The position numbers and the translations under genes are program-made. A stretch of DNA of 26,030 nt from Candolleomyces eurysporus (taxonomy: Eukaryota; Basidiomycota; Agaricomycetes; Agaricales; Psathyrellaceae): NCBI GenBank assembly GCA_027579435.1, contig JANBPK010001592.1:1-26030 (forward strand), given 5' to 3'. Numbering within the stretch: the stretch's first letter is position 1; the number at the start of each line of letters is the position of its first letter. The notes below the pieces were generated by a model. That model saw only the letters and a program-made list of their open reading frames with translations, had not been told where the DNA came from and made no database searches. Of this stretch, positions 1 to 9,504 are shown piece after piece.

Positions 1-527
1 ATGGACTTCGTCGTTTCGAAGGTTTCCTCAAGNCCGCTCCAGCACTTGTACTCAATTGATATGAAGCCGCCTGATTTCTGAACTTCTCTGGTAGTGCTGC
101 CTGAGAGTCCTGACAGTTGCGTTGTAAAGGTATATGACTTTCTGACACTGCTTCAGTCGAGCTGCCTGACTTTTAGCACGGCGTCAACTAGAGTAGCTTC
201 TTTGGTCTGGGTATAATACAACTGGGGCGGTTTCAAGTTGACAGCCTCGAGTAGCCTCAACTCTCGTGTCCCTAGAGCTGTAGTACTAACTCTTTTCCTT
301 CTCAAGCCGTGTGAACCTTATCAATAGCGTAGTTGTTCTTGTACTTAGAGACTCAGACTGCGTCAAATTTGTAGTTTATTATTGCGAAAAGTGAACTTAT
401 ATTCGCTAAAACAGACGCGGTTGTATCACTGGGCTGCACTCCGGTTAATCAACTCTACTGCATCACCATCAATAGCTATCCAGATGACTTCACTATCACA
501 ATCAAACGCCCGCCCTTCCGCCTCTAG
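1..527. other. Left-edge DNA with no recognised gene
   Basis: I see no supportable gene here. Open frames are short, and the plus-strand frame opening at 382 runs out of phase with the better candidate exon that begins at 528. An ambiguous base lies at 33. A short AT-rich patch (about 370-410) contains TTGCGA and TTCGCT motifs resembling those at 1291-1486. This could be shared low-complexity sequence or the two ends of one inserted element. Confidence 0.5.
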
Positions 528-1130
528 CCCTGGACGTTTGACTTCTTCTCGATCGCCCCCACGCTCCACCTNCCCCCCGACGACGACGACCCAAGCGTCC
601 CCGAGTTTCCATCTCTCCTGGACACTCCCCGCGAGCCTGAAGGCACCGACTCGTATCCCCTCCTTGTCTGCCACGTTTCCTCAGAAGGGACCGCTTTTTG
701 CCTTCTGTCTTTCCATCTCACTTATTATCCTACGACTTACCTTTGTGAAGCCTATTACCGACCCAAGATCTACTTTTGCATGGCGGACCCCAAGTTCGGT
801 CGTTTTAGCTCCCCCGAGTACCCCCTCAGAGACTACACCTTAACAGATCTCATATCTCCAGATTTGCACCAGTGCCGGATATCACCTTTGTCCATGGCTG
901 TAACACGCCCCCTCACTGAGCTCAAGACTCTATCAATATTTATGGTATACACTTCATACAGCCAATATAAGCTAAATAGCTTCTTTAATGTATCTACTCC
1001 TCATCACTTCACCTCACAGTTGTTTCCATTGAATGCTTCATCCTTTTCTCTCTCTGACATACTGCTTACACTTACAATCCGTTTCCCCCAGCCTGTCCTT
1101 AATAAATGGGATGGATTCTCATTGCCGTAG
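528..1130 (+). CDS. Candidate internal/terminal exon, unidentified protein
   Basis: The frame is open from a splice-acceptor-like CCTCTAG (521-527) to a TAG at 1128-1130. It starts PWTFDFFSIAP, then has an acidic run of four Asp, then a Tyr- and Cys-containing stretch that includes YYRPKIYFCMADPKFGRF. The first two thirds (to about 850) have a protein-like composition. The last third is Ser/Leu/Thr rich and looks more like 3' non-coding DNA, so a splice donor may be missed. No start codon or upstream exon was found, and I do not recognise the family. An ambiguous base at 572 sits beside a six-C run, so the frame across it is not certain. It is probably unrelated to the CHAT module, because it lies beyond the left breakpoint of the duplicated block at about 1490. 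Confidence 0.3.
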   Translation, partial: PWTFDFFSIAPTLHXPPDDDDPSVPEFPSLLDTPREPEGTDSYPLLVCHVSSEGTAFCLLSFHLTYYPTTYLCEAYYRPKIYFCMADPKFGRFSSPEYPLRDYTLTDLISPDLHQCRISPLSMAVTRPLTELKTLSIFMVYTSYSQYKLNSFFNVSTPHHFTSQLFPLNASSFSLSDILLTLTIRFPQPVLNKWDGFSLP

Positions 1131-1486
1131 ATAAAGGCAGATATAATAGACTAGTCACTACCAACTTGAATGAACCACGTTGATCTACTAGTTTCACCCT
1201 GTTGACAAACCCCAGTGACCATTGTCCGATATCTCCGACTTGTTCACTTCTGTGTTCATATCCAAAAATTCAGACTTGGTAATTACTGTCGGGATAAGTT
1301 TGCGCTACATTAAGAGTTTTGCGGCGTAGAAAGTTTTGAGCAACCTGTTGAAAAGAAATTGCGCGACGACTCAATAGTTTTGCATGAGTCGAAATAAGTT
1401 TGCACTACTCAAAATGGCCTGAATTTGCGCGAAATTGACAAAGAATTGCGCGAATAAAGTTTTTATTTTGCGAATAATAAATGTGC
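1131..1486. repeat. Non-coding DNA with a cluster of TTGCGCGA-like motifs
   Basis: No gene is seen. From about 1291 to 1480 a TTTGCGC / TTGCGCGA / TTTGCGA core recurs at irregular spacing (near 1300, 1320, 1358, 1378, 1409, 1433, 1446 and 1468), separated by AT-rich DNA. Homology with the paralogous block at 23680 begins immediately after this patch, around 1490-1500. The patch is therefore at the left breakpoint of the duplication and may be the end of an inserted element or a degraded satellite. Confidence 0.45.
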
Positions 1487-2500
1487 AATCGGCCCGCCAT
1501 ATGGTGGTGTGACCAGAAAATGTTGATAAATCGGTGGGGCCAGTAAGAGTAGCAATGGCGACGGCCAGGACCATGGTAAAAGCAATTGAGTCGATACTTT
1601 GAGGAACACTGACGCGTATTGATATGCTAGAAGAAGAGGTAAAAGCAAAGGGAAGGAATGAGAGCGAACGTAGAATGTTGAAGATGAAAACGGGGGATAA
1701 TATGTACCATCGACATGCGGCGAGCTGAAAGTCCGGGTTCCCCGATTTCGCGTAGTTGGATACGAGCGCTAATGGAACAATATCGAAAGCTACGAACGGA
1801 CGAAATACATCAGCTTTCCAAACTAGAAACGAGAGAGAAAGAAACGGAAAACAAAATCATGTTTATCCAGAGCAATCCCAGCTACACCTGCCCATCTTCC
1901 TTTGCCAGTGCAACCTTAACAAGGAAAACAGCCTCTTCATTCGCACGAGCAAGACTTGACTGGCCAGCCAGTGTCCCGCCGGAATCAACGCCCTAGAACA
2001 CAGGCGAGCCAGACGACGATGATTTCAAAAGCTTCTCCCATTCTCTCTTCTTGGCTTCGCCGTGTTCCTTGCAGCGTTTGTCATGTGGAACTTGCACGGA
2101 GAGGTGGATGCAGAAGCGTGTGGATGAGCTGATGAGGTGGACGCTGGAGTGACGATTTGGCGGGAGGGGGAGAGAATGGGATGAATTGCATCAAGCTACG
2201 GAGAGCTATGAGTAACAAGAGTGGGTAGCAAAAGGGAGATAACACACTCTGAAAATCCCATCTAACACCTACTTTGTTTCTAATGGTGGAGAGCAGAGTG
2301 TTTCCGGCCTCAAGCCGTACTCGCGAGGCGACTGAAAGCCTAGCTCGGGTGTAGGCTGAGGGAGACGCTGAATACGGCAAAAGTGAGTTCCAAGCCTGGA
2401 TCAAGGGGATGTCATTCAATGTTGGACGTTGAGCCAGCAGTAGCAGTGCACACGGACTGACTGCATCACAGCCCCAGGACCTCCAAAATGCCACCATTCA
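1487..2500 (-). pseudogene. M-family pseudogene, copy a (truncated)
   Basis: Read on the minus strand, this block is collinear with 23680-24690. It preserves a hydrophobic piece followed by GPTDLSTFSG (about 1500-1570), a piece matching LALVPNY...QLAACRW in other copies (about 1715-1790), a segment near 1985-2080 that recurs in six copies, and the seven-copy element around 2200-2290. Each piece is in a different frame with stops between, so no continuous product exists even after allowing introns. The 3' end of the gene (the KWLGD...RRVKAF exon and the last exon seen in copy g) is missing because homology ends at about 1490. The family is not recognised. Visible features are hydrophobic, possibly membrane-spanning segments and several small exons. 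It diverges from CHAT-1. Confidence 0.5.
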
Positions 2501-3185
2501 TCCGATTTGCCGCTCAATGCCGGAAGGATGCATCGGATGAAAAGGGCTGTATACAGTCATTAATTCCAAGTGCTGTCAGATGAATTTTCATCTTTGTTCT
2601 ACACCAACGGGAGGCGAGGCCTACGGTGACGGCGAGAAATCTTGCATGGTCCGGCAGCTCGGAAATTAAAGTGGTGTGATACAACTCAGCACAGCAAATT
2701 AGTGTCGCCGCAGCTTCACTCGATCTAGGTGCTGAAAAGGTTACTCCGTGTGCCACGAAAGAACTCTAATGCAAGTCACAGAATCCAGCCAAGTACGGGT
2801 TTGATTCAGTGGGGGCTATCCCGGGAGGTCCTGCTCCTCTTAGCTTCGATGCGCGGGCCTGAGATAACAGCCCCATTCATTTGTGAACAATATTGCTCCT
2901 TTTTTGGTATGTGCACATGAGGTTTATTAGTCTCCCCGTCGTCTCCGAGTTACCATTTCCCCGTCCATCGCCGTAGATTGGAAATGACACAAATATGTAT
3001 GCTGTAGTTCATGTATAGCACGAGCATTTTCTAGTACGATATGAATGTTCAGTGACCGTCCTCGCAGTAATCATGTGCAAATGGTGTGCAGCGCATCCCT
3101 GTATAAAAGTGTCGGCTCACTCGTCATCCGCACCTTTCATCAACCAAATCCCACTCTTCCTCCGTTCAGGACCGCAAGCTAAACC
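2501..3185 (+). promoter_or_regulatory. Conserved upstream region of CHAT-1 with TATA box
   Basis: This non-coding stretch between M-a (minus) and CHAT-1 (plus) is closely matched by 24760-25461 upstream of CHAT-4, and its distal part is matched more weakly at 9130-9475. A TATAAAAG box lies at 3102-3109, 77 bases before the ATG, followed by a pyrimidine-rich leader (CCACTCTTCCTCC) ending in AAACC before the start codon. Short ORFs inside it are shadows. It may serve the minus-strand gene too, since the pair is head to head. Confidence 0.6.
3102..3109 (+). promoter_or_regulatory. TATA box of CHAT-1
   Basis: TATAAAAG lies 77 bases upstream of the ATG at 3186. The paralogous locus has TATAAGAG at 25375-25382 with near-identical flanks (CCTGTATAA and the leader CATCCGCACCTTTCATCAAC). 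Conservation of box, leader and ATG spacing supports it as the core promoter. Confidence 0.65.
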
Positions 3186-3892
3186 ATGATGGATGAAGAT
3201 AGGTACATTTGCACCGTCTACCAAAGATACTCAACACTGAATATACCGTTCCTAGCTCTCTGTTCAATGATCGAGGTGGCGAAAGGTAAGTGCTGCGTAT
3301 TTAAGAACTGACAACGTCGTAACATTGCTCTTCAAGTCAATTTTATTTGACAGGTAGGGACGATCCTTTGGTAGCTCTATGTTACTANTTTTCACCCCTA
3401 TGGCCCCTCCAGATGTTTTCCTCCAGCACATAGCTGATGTCACGGATGGTGATCATAGCTCTTTGAAAATACCCAGACTTGTGATATTTGGTCTCGCAGA
3501 TGAGCCAGGTGGAAAATGCTTTCCACTTACTACAGCGTCCCCGGGGCGATGGAAACTCAAGGGTTCCATAGAGCTGTAAGTGGTCATCAAGTTATTTAAA
3601 CACACAATAGGAGCTGATGGCAGTTGCAAGCCCCAAAAGCATGGAAGGAATTGGAATTATCGCCAAGTCCGAGGAAGGTTGGGACATGGGGTTCACGCAT
3701 TTGGACTGCATTGACATGCAAAATGGAACAAATATCACAGAAGCTGGTACGAACACTGATTATTTCAAGGCCAAAGAAGCCAAAGCATTGACACTTATCG
3801 GGGGAAATTACAGATCATATCCGAGATATGGAGAGATGCGATCAGCGGCCGTGCCTGACAATATCATGGCACATATGCGAAATACCATTTGA
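3186..3892 (+). CDS. CHAT-1 N-terminal exons: C2-like domain
   Basis: A spliced model works in phase. Exons: 3186-3202, 3256-3285, 3337-3353, 3413-3575 and 3631-3892. Introns: 53, 51, 59 and 55 bp, all GT...AG, with a CTGAC branch-like site in the second. The product starts MMDEDSSLFNDRGGESQF and continues into DVFLQHIADVTDGDHSSLK, IPRLVIFGLADEPGGK and ELPKSMEGIGIIAKSEEGWD. Alternating hydrophobic strands with a WKLKGSIEL core resemble the C2-like N-terminal domains of fungal TPR-CHAT proteins (inference from pattern). The second ATG (3189) is the one shared with CHAT-4, which has ACG at the first. The frame ends at TGA 3890-3892, judged a nonsense mutation because the following residues (TYDDRGG) keep coding character. 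Confidence 0.55.
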
Positions 3893-4183
3893 ACCTACGA
3901 CGATCGGGGAGGGTGAGAGTAATTATACCAAGTGAAACATGGAAGAACTCTATTCATACAATCCATCCAGACACCCTGACCTTGCTGAGCAGCATCACGG
4001 CCAGGTGTAGACAGATCTTTGGACCGTCTATCTCTGTCTCCGCTCTTTGGGAGGCAGTTGTACCATCTGAGAGAGCAGGCCTCCTTGGGTTGCTCGATAC
4101 CCTTGGAACCTTCTTCAGACTTAGCTTTAATCTTCTGGGTGCCCTTTCCAACATCACTAAAACAATTTTAGCAACACGAAGCG

Positions 4184-5110
4184 CAGTTGAGCTCACTCCA
4201 GCTGGTCAGCCGGACCTCCCTGTTAGACTGAAAAACCTTGGAAACTGGTTTGCGGATCGCTTTGAGCGCACAGATACCCTCTGCGACACTGCTGAAGCAG
4301 TTAAAGTATTACGACAATTGGTCAAGCTGACTCCTGCTGGTCATCCAGACCTCCCTGCCATGCTCAACAAACTGGGAACCTCGCTCTCAAAACGCTTTGA
4401 GCATACCAGAGCCTTCTCCGACATCGCTGAATCAATTTCAGTCAACCAACGAGCAGTAGAGCTGACTCCTGCTGGTCATCCAGACCTCCCTACCAGGCTC
4501 AGCAACTTGGGGCAACTCGCTCTTGATTCGCTTCAAGCGCACCGCAGCCTTGTCTGACATTGCTGAATCGATTTCTGTCCAACAACGAGCAGTCGAGTTG
4601 ACTCCTGCTGGACATCCAGACCTTCCTGCCAGGCTTAGCAACCTGGGAATATCACTCTTGAATCGCTTTCAGTGCACCGGAGCCNNTCTCCGACATTGCT
4701 GGATCAATTTCAGTCAACCAACAGGCAGTCGAGTTGACTCCTGCTGGTCATCCAGAGCTCCCTGGCAGGCTAAAGAACCTGGGAAACTCGCTCTTGAATC
4801 GCTTCGAGCACACCGGAGCCCTCTCCAACATCGCTGTATCAATTCCGGTCAACCAACAAGCACCCGAGCTGGTTCCTGCTGGTCATCCAGACCTCACTAC
4901 CAGGCTGAAAAGCCTGGGAATCTCGCTCTCGAATGACCCCAAGTGCACCAAATCCCCCTCTGACGTTGCTGAATCAATTTCAGGGAAAAAACAAGCAGTC
5001 AAGCTGACTCCCGATGGTCATCCGAGCCTCCCTGTCACCCTCCGCAACCTGGGAACCTCATTCTGCCATCGCTCAGTCCTGACATTGAGTGGTAATGACT
5101 TGAACATAAG
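4184..5110 (+). repeat. Seven tandem 45-residue TPR-type repeats (135 bp)
   Basis: Units start near 4184, 4319, 4454, 4591, 4727, 4862 and 4995. Each carries AVELTPAGHPDLP, then a RLxNLGxSLLxRF helix, then an ALSDIAESISVNQ helix. The period is 135 bp, and is 136 across the NN at 4685-4686, which implies one extra ambiguous base. Adjacent units are very similar at DNA level, so the array has expanded or homogenised recently. The last units are more diverged (VPAGHPDLT, TPDGHPSLP). Such repeats form alpha-helical solenoids that bind partner peptides. Frames change at 4509-4512 and 4685-4686. Confidence 0.8.
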
Positions 5111-6939
5111 CATCGCCCTCTACATGTCTGCAGCAACCTGTGGTTATGGCGCCCCCTCACAGAGGTTGCAAGTAGCTAGATGTTGGGCTTACCTTTCCTA
5201 CAAACATCATCCTGATTCGCCCCAGACCCTCACTGCCTTTGATACAGCTATACGGCTCATGTCCCTGGTCGCAAGTCTTGATCACACCGTGCAACATCGT
5301 CACACGGTACTCCAGAATATTGCTGGCTTACCTTGCCAGGCTGCCGCTGCTGGGTGTTCACTTAGGAGAGCTGACAGAGCCTTGGAATGGCTCGAACAAG
5401 GTCGCTGCCTTGTTTGGACCCAACTGAGCAACCTGCGGACGCTGCTTGTTGATCTTCGCACACATGATGAAAGCTTTGCACAACGTGTTCTGGATGTTTC
5501 AAGACGACTGGAAGATTCTGGTTCGCGTCAGGGCCCTCATATTGACATGTCCATATCAGAAAAGATCTCAGTAGAGGATGAAGCACGAGTGCATTTGGAG
5601 CTTGCAAATGAGTGGGAAGAACTTCTCAGCACCATGAGGAGTACCGTCCCAGGCCTTGAGAACTTCCTCCAGCCATCCCCATGCTCCATTCTACTTCAGC
5701 ATCTCCCAGACTCCGGACCGATCGTCGTCATCAATGTTCATAAAGACCGCTGTGATGCGATTGCGCTTATAGCTGGACTCGATGAACCTTTCCATATCCC
5801 ACTACACAGTTTCTCGCAGAAGAAGGCCATCACATACTCCAATGATCTGACGGCTCATTTACAACTCAAAGAGTTGCGTATGCGTGGGGTCCAGGCAGAC
5901 ACAGAAGAAGAAGAGGATGCAGACAATGAGCCAACAGAAAGAGCTATGCGGCCAAGCGTACATAGAAAACTGCGTAACCAAATCGTTCGCAACATTCTTC
6001 GGGGTTTATGGAAAGAGGTAGTAAAGCCGATATTAGATGCTCTAGGATTCTCGGTGAGTGAATCTTATCTAACGGTAGCTCCGATTCTGATCCCTGTGAC
6101 AGAGGTTACAATCATCACCTGAAACGGCATTCCCAAGGATCTGGTGGTGTCCCACGGGTCCTATGTCCTTCCTCCCTCTTCACGCAGCTGGGATATATGG
6201 AGGCGAGGATTCTGACACCATACTCAATTATGCTGTCTCATCATACACGCCATCCGTCACTCTCCTCGCCGATCGAGTCAAGAATAATCACCCAATTGAT
6301 CAGAATGTCTCTGGTTTATTCCTAACAAGCCAACCGAATGCACCTGGCCTTTCTCCAATCCCTGGAGCCACAAAGGAGGTTAGGTCAATCCACAAGCAAG
6401 CTGTTGTACATGGGGTGCGAGTACTAAACCTTGAAGGGAGCGATGTTACAGTCGACACGGCCCTTCAGCGCATGGAAGAGTTCAGCTGCATTCACCTTGC
6501 TTGCCATGCATCGCAAGATCAAAACGAGCCACTTCAAAGTCGATTCCGATTCCACAGCGGTTCCCTGCATCTCTCAACAGTCATTCGGAAGAATCTCAAG
6601 AACGCCGATCTCGCTTTCCTATCTGCATGTCAAACCAGCACCGGTGAGGAGAAGCTTTCCGACGAAGTGGTTCATCTGGCCGCTGGCATGCTTGCAGCTG
6701 GATATCGTAGAGTGATAGCCACGATGTGGGCTATTGCTGATAAGCATGCGCCAGAGGTTGCGAGTGACTTCTACGGTTGCCTCTTGTCCCGGCGAGTCGA
6801 CACTGATGGCGGCGGATTTGACGGATCGGACTCTGCCTATGCCCTGCATCACGCCACACAACAGCTGAGGAAGAGACTTGTTGACGATTCCGAACAGTCC
6901 TTGCTTACTTGGATCCCTTATGTACATTTCGGTCTCTGA
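4687..6939 (+). CDS. CHAT-1 intact 3' part: last TPRs, linker and CHAT domain
   Basis: Open from the LSDIAGSISVNQ helix, spliced over 6054-6102 (...LGFS | RLQSSPETAFPRIWWCPTG), to TGA 6937-6939. The CHAT domain (caspase HetF associated with TPRs) is recognised from SFLPLHAAGIYGG, the His motif IHLACHA (about 6490-6510), the Cys motif LSACQTSTGEE (Cys codon 6628-6630), and VVHLAAGMLAAGYRRVIATM followed by MWAIAD. The His and Cys of these motifs are the presumed catalytic dyad, and both are present. Before it lies a helical region containing ALEWLEQGRCLVWTQL, typical of the segment between TPR and CHAT in fungal homologues. Predicted cytosolic: no signal peptide or membrane segment is seen. Whether it is expressed is unknown, because the conserved start is separated from it by nonsense codons. 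Confidence 0.75.
6054..6102 (+). other. Intron in the CHAT-1 3' part
   Basis: A 49-bp intron, GTGAGT...GTGACAG, joining TCG to AGG in phase 0. The same position in CHAT-2 keeps a donor (GTAAGT) but has lost the phase-preserving acceptor, and there the intron reads through in frame. Confidence 0.75.
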
Positions 6940-7261
6940 TTTACCCATTATTCACAGTATTGTTTATATTCATGCTCCATTTCATTTCGTTTTCGTAACC
7001 ATGTTTAAACTACTGCTCTCCGTTCCCGTGTTTCTACCCATACACGTAGCTATTTACGTCCTGCCTGTGTCTACGTTTTCTTTCTATATTCGCTTATATT
7101 ACTAATTCTACCCATTATCCTTTTACACAATTTGGCTATCGTTGCGATGGGAGAAGGGATAACTTTGAGTTGTTTACGATATCAATTCAACGAGCATCCA
7201 TTGAGATGTACTAGTCACATNAAAAAAAATCGATCGAACCATCAGACTCGTGAATGCCTTC
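6940..7261 (+). other. CHAT-1 3' flank / 3' UTR, shared by three loci
   Basis: T-rich non-coding DNA after the stop. It is collinear with 12781-13015 and 9515-9770: the blocks TTTCATTTC, CCATACACGTA, TATTCGCTTAT and GCTATCG recur in order with divergence. It therefore marks the 3' end of each CHAT copy. An n at 7221 lies next to an A8 run. Confidence 0.6.
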
Positions 7262-8150
7262 GTGATGCCTCGCACAATCAACCTCCACATCGCCTATCGG
7301 GCGCGCAACCTCAAATCCACACCAGCAACAACCCATTCTCCTTTCCATCCGTCCGTCCGATGACCGCCTCACCGTCATCTCCAAGTCTATCTCCGCGGTA
7401 TTGCTCCACCAAGTAAGTCCCTAATAGGTGAAACAGGTAGATTCCTGCTGTCTAACACTACCCAATCCCCCCTCATAAGAGTCCTACTATCTCTAAATGT
7501 GACGACCACCCCCGTTGCTCTGGTTTGCCTGAGTTCTGAGCTGAAGGGCTGTGCAGTGCCCTGACACCGATACGTCCACTTCAGTTCTTCCACTTCAGCC
7601 GGACTTGGTATCGAAGTGGGGGTCATCAGGAACAATGAGCTCGACGAAGAGGCCCTTGAGGTAGACGGGCGAGTCGAAGCTCGTGTGAGGCTGGGGCCAT
7701 TAGATACACGAGTGAGAGTCGATGTGGTTGAAGCGCGTGGCAGGGTCGTCGTAGGAGCTTTGGATGAAGAGAACGCGGGATTTGACAGAACATGTTGAGT
7801 TAGATCCGATCGAGCTTCTTTGCGTGATTACTTACAGCTGGGAGTCTTATCCAATTCTCGTCCACTCACCGGGGTATTTGGGATGTGAGTTGATATTCAG
7901 AAACTCCTACTACGACTATGTCTAGTGCTCCGGTCGTCACTGGACGGGGATGGGCTGGAGAATAAACCTGCGAACAAAGCTTGATTGTGAATATGGAGAG
8001 CTGCGTCTGGACTGGAGAGGCAGCAAGAAATGGAGGTCAGTAAGGAATTGAGATTCAGTAAATTGCTATACATGATTGATTCCGTCACCCGTGGGGTGCT
8101 TGATAGTCGATAAGTACCAAGACATCAAGTCCATAGGCTTGAACGCATTG
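7262..8150 (-). pseudogene. N-family pseudogene, copy b
   Basis: On the minus strand the best coding remnants are KSRVLFIQSSYDDPATRFNH (about 7720-7790), YLKGLFVELIVPDDPRFGT (about 7605-7665), and a 3' region that pairs with VFDGRGPPISPTTREVL in copy d. The same order is found in the copy at 19990-21070, and subsets at 9830-10270 and 13020-13375. In-frame stops follow GTKSG and interrupt the middle, so this copy looks dead unless heavily spliced. The family is not recognised. It lies tail to tail with CHAT-1. An open plus-strand frame at 7616-7798 is judged a shadow because the minus frame is the one conserved between copies. Confidence 0.45.
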
Positions 8151-8970
8151 GCTAAAGGAAAACAGTATGGCATTCGGCAACACTGGAGGATGAAAGAAGG
8201 CAGAGAAACGTACGCGTTATAACCACACCTCCCCAACCGAACTCCTTTAACGCACTTCCGCCAATCCTAACCGGGTGCCATACAGCACCACCAAAGTACT
8301 CCACACCCAGCTTCGTCAGTGCTGCCATCGCAAGCAAGACAGCCTCTTGCTGCATGAGATCGGTATTCTCGCGAGCCAGAAGATTGGTGTCTTGACGACC
8401 CAGCTGGCCGCTCCCATGCCCGAACTCGATGTCCCAGGGGATACAGGCGAGGCAATCAATGATACCAACAGTTTCTCCCATCCTTTCGTCTTGCGTCTGT
8501 CCTTTTTCATGTGGCGTTCGTCCGGTGGGAGCCCCGAGACTGGTACAGAGTGGTGGAAGGACAAGCGTGCGGCCGAGGCAATGAGTTGGGCGATGACAAT
8601 GACGGTTGGCTGGGAGGGCGTGAGGAGGGAATATTCTGTCGAAGATATCGAGCTACGCAGCCTTATAAATAACGAGAATGAGTGGCGAAAGGGAGATAGC
8701 TCACCGTAAGCATCTCATCTAACGCCTCCTTCGATTCCAATCGTAGAGAACTGGGTCTCTCCGGTTCCCAACTCTAATACCCGCTAGGGTCAAGCGTAAG
8801 CTGTTCGCAGGGTCATCGAACCACCGGGGGAGAGCCTGTAAAAGGTAAATTCAAATGCGCAGCAAGTTTTGAGCTTGAGGGTGAACAGTGTGAGTTCCGA
8901 GCCTGGACAAACTCATGAATTAGCGTCTCTGAGTCAGGGCAACCACAGNCCCCCCCTCTTTGGCACATTG
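8151..8970 (-). pseudogene. M-family pseudogene, copy b
   Basis: This block has the longest open piece of the family: 8152-8481, about 109 residues, with IDCLACIPWDIEFGHGSG, GRQDTNLLARENTDLMQQEA and VLLAMAALTKLGVEYFGGA. The DNA matches the corresponding parts of five other copies (near 1985, 10940, 14820, 17540 and 24265). Next, at 8680-8750, is the seven-copy element GGGAGATA(A)CGCACCGTAAGCAT + CATCTAACGCCTCCTTC (here GGGAGATAGC), and at 8870-8960 a further shared piece. The part following VLLAMAALTKLG also matches the 5' end of N copy e (ALVHVTLAGVEA), so M and N may overlap or share an exon here. Product unknown. An n at 8949 is beside seven C's. Confidence 0.45.
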
Positions 8971-9129
8971 AGCCATTCACCCGAAGCATTGAGACTGAAT
9001 GAAACAGAGTGAGGGCAATGAGGAAACAGGCATGCGTATCACGAGGGAAACATTGAGTCTCCGAACTGGCGATTCCCATCGCACAAATCGGAGGCTCTGT
9101 ACAAGCCTGCAATTCAGCCGGTGGTTCGA

Positions 9130-9475
9130 ACAAGCGCCCATATAATGGGCTTTATAGACTTATTAATTGGAAAAGCTGCGAAACAAATTGTCATTCCCGT
9201 TCTACAGCACCGGCAGGCCACGATCATGGTGACGGTGAGAACGAAAAGGCCACACCTCAACATCATGAGAATTAAAGTCCGTGCGATGCAGGTCAGTGCA
9301 GCAAATTGGCGTCGAAGGTGTGAATAATCCAACGTGGTGATTTGAGGAGGACACTACAGCTTGACAGCTTCGCTGTATCGAGCTGTCGAGGTCATTCCTA
9401 CGTGTATCGCAGAAACACTGCAATGGAAATAGCAGAATCGACCCAAGTGTGCGCGAACCTGATATACAGTCCCGG
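9130..9475 (+). promoter_or_regulatory. CHAT-3 ghost: remnant of the CHAT upstream region
   Basis: Diverged but collinear with 2560-2810. Shared blocks are TTATTAATTGGAAAAGC versus CATTAATTCCAAGTGC, GGTGACGGTGAGAA, GAATTAAAGT, GTGCAGCAAATTGGCGTCG and CAGAATCGACCCAAGTG. In CHAT-1 this DNA lies about 400-600 bases upstream of the ATG. Here no TATA box, start exon or TPR sequence follows. Confidence 0.55.
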
Positions 9476-9504
9476 TTACATTTCTGAATAATCTCGGGCT
9501 CCAT

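Larger units (their letters stand above)
3186..6939 (+). pseudogene. CHAT-1: TPR-CHAT protein gene, N-terminal half broken
   Basis: The family is a putative caspase-like cysteine protease carried on a TPR scaffold. Order: small N-terminal exons and a C2-like domain (3186-3892), about seven 45-residue TPR-type repeats (4184-5110), a linker with an acidic run (about 5904-5935), and a CHAT domain to the stop at 6937-6939. Breaks: TGA at 3890-3892, where NTI*TYDDRG suggests an Arg codon CGA was lost; a frame change near 3911; TGA at 3933-3935; TAG at 4008-4010; two frame changes between 4050 and 4100; a GGGG run at 4509-4512 that shifts frame; and NN at 4685-4686. From about 4690 to the stop, one intron (6054-6102) gives a clean frame. 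The last two frame problems could be sequencing artefacts, but the cluster at 3890-4100 is too dense for that. A shorter transcript starting inside the repeats remains possible. Confidence 0.7.

Noticed and set aside
3203..3370. Splice model using the CAG or TAG acceptor at 3353/3357 for the second CHAT-1 intron
   Set aside because: These acceptors give an in-frame stop or a phase mismatch with the VFLQHIAD exon. The AAG acceptor at 3336 with a 17-base exon works in phase at both loci.
3379..3579. Alternative CHAT-1 start at ATG 3379
   Set aside because: The spliced model from 3186/3189 stays in phase through all introns, is supported by the TATA box and leader, and is repeated at CHAT-4, where the 3379-equivalent frame is closed.
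3912..3970. Intron GTGAGAGT...TCCATCCAG in CHAT-1
   Set aside because: The supposed intron itself has coding character (NMEELYSYNPSR continuing in frame into HPDLAEQHHG), so it is better read as coding DNA broken by a stop.
7616..7798. Plus-strand 60-codon frame starting MGVIRNNELDEEALEV
   Set aside because: The minus strand over the same DNA carries the frame conserved in other N copies (GLFVELIVPDDPRFGT). The plus frame is its complement shadow.
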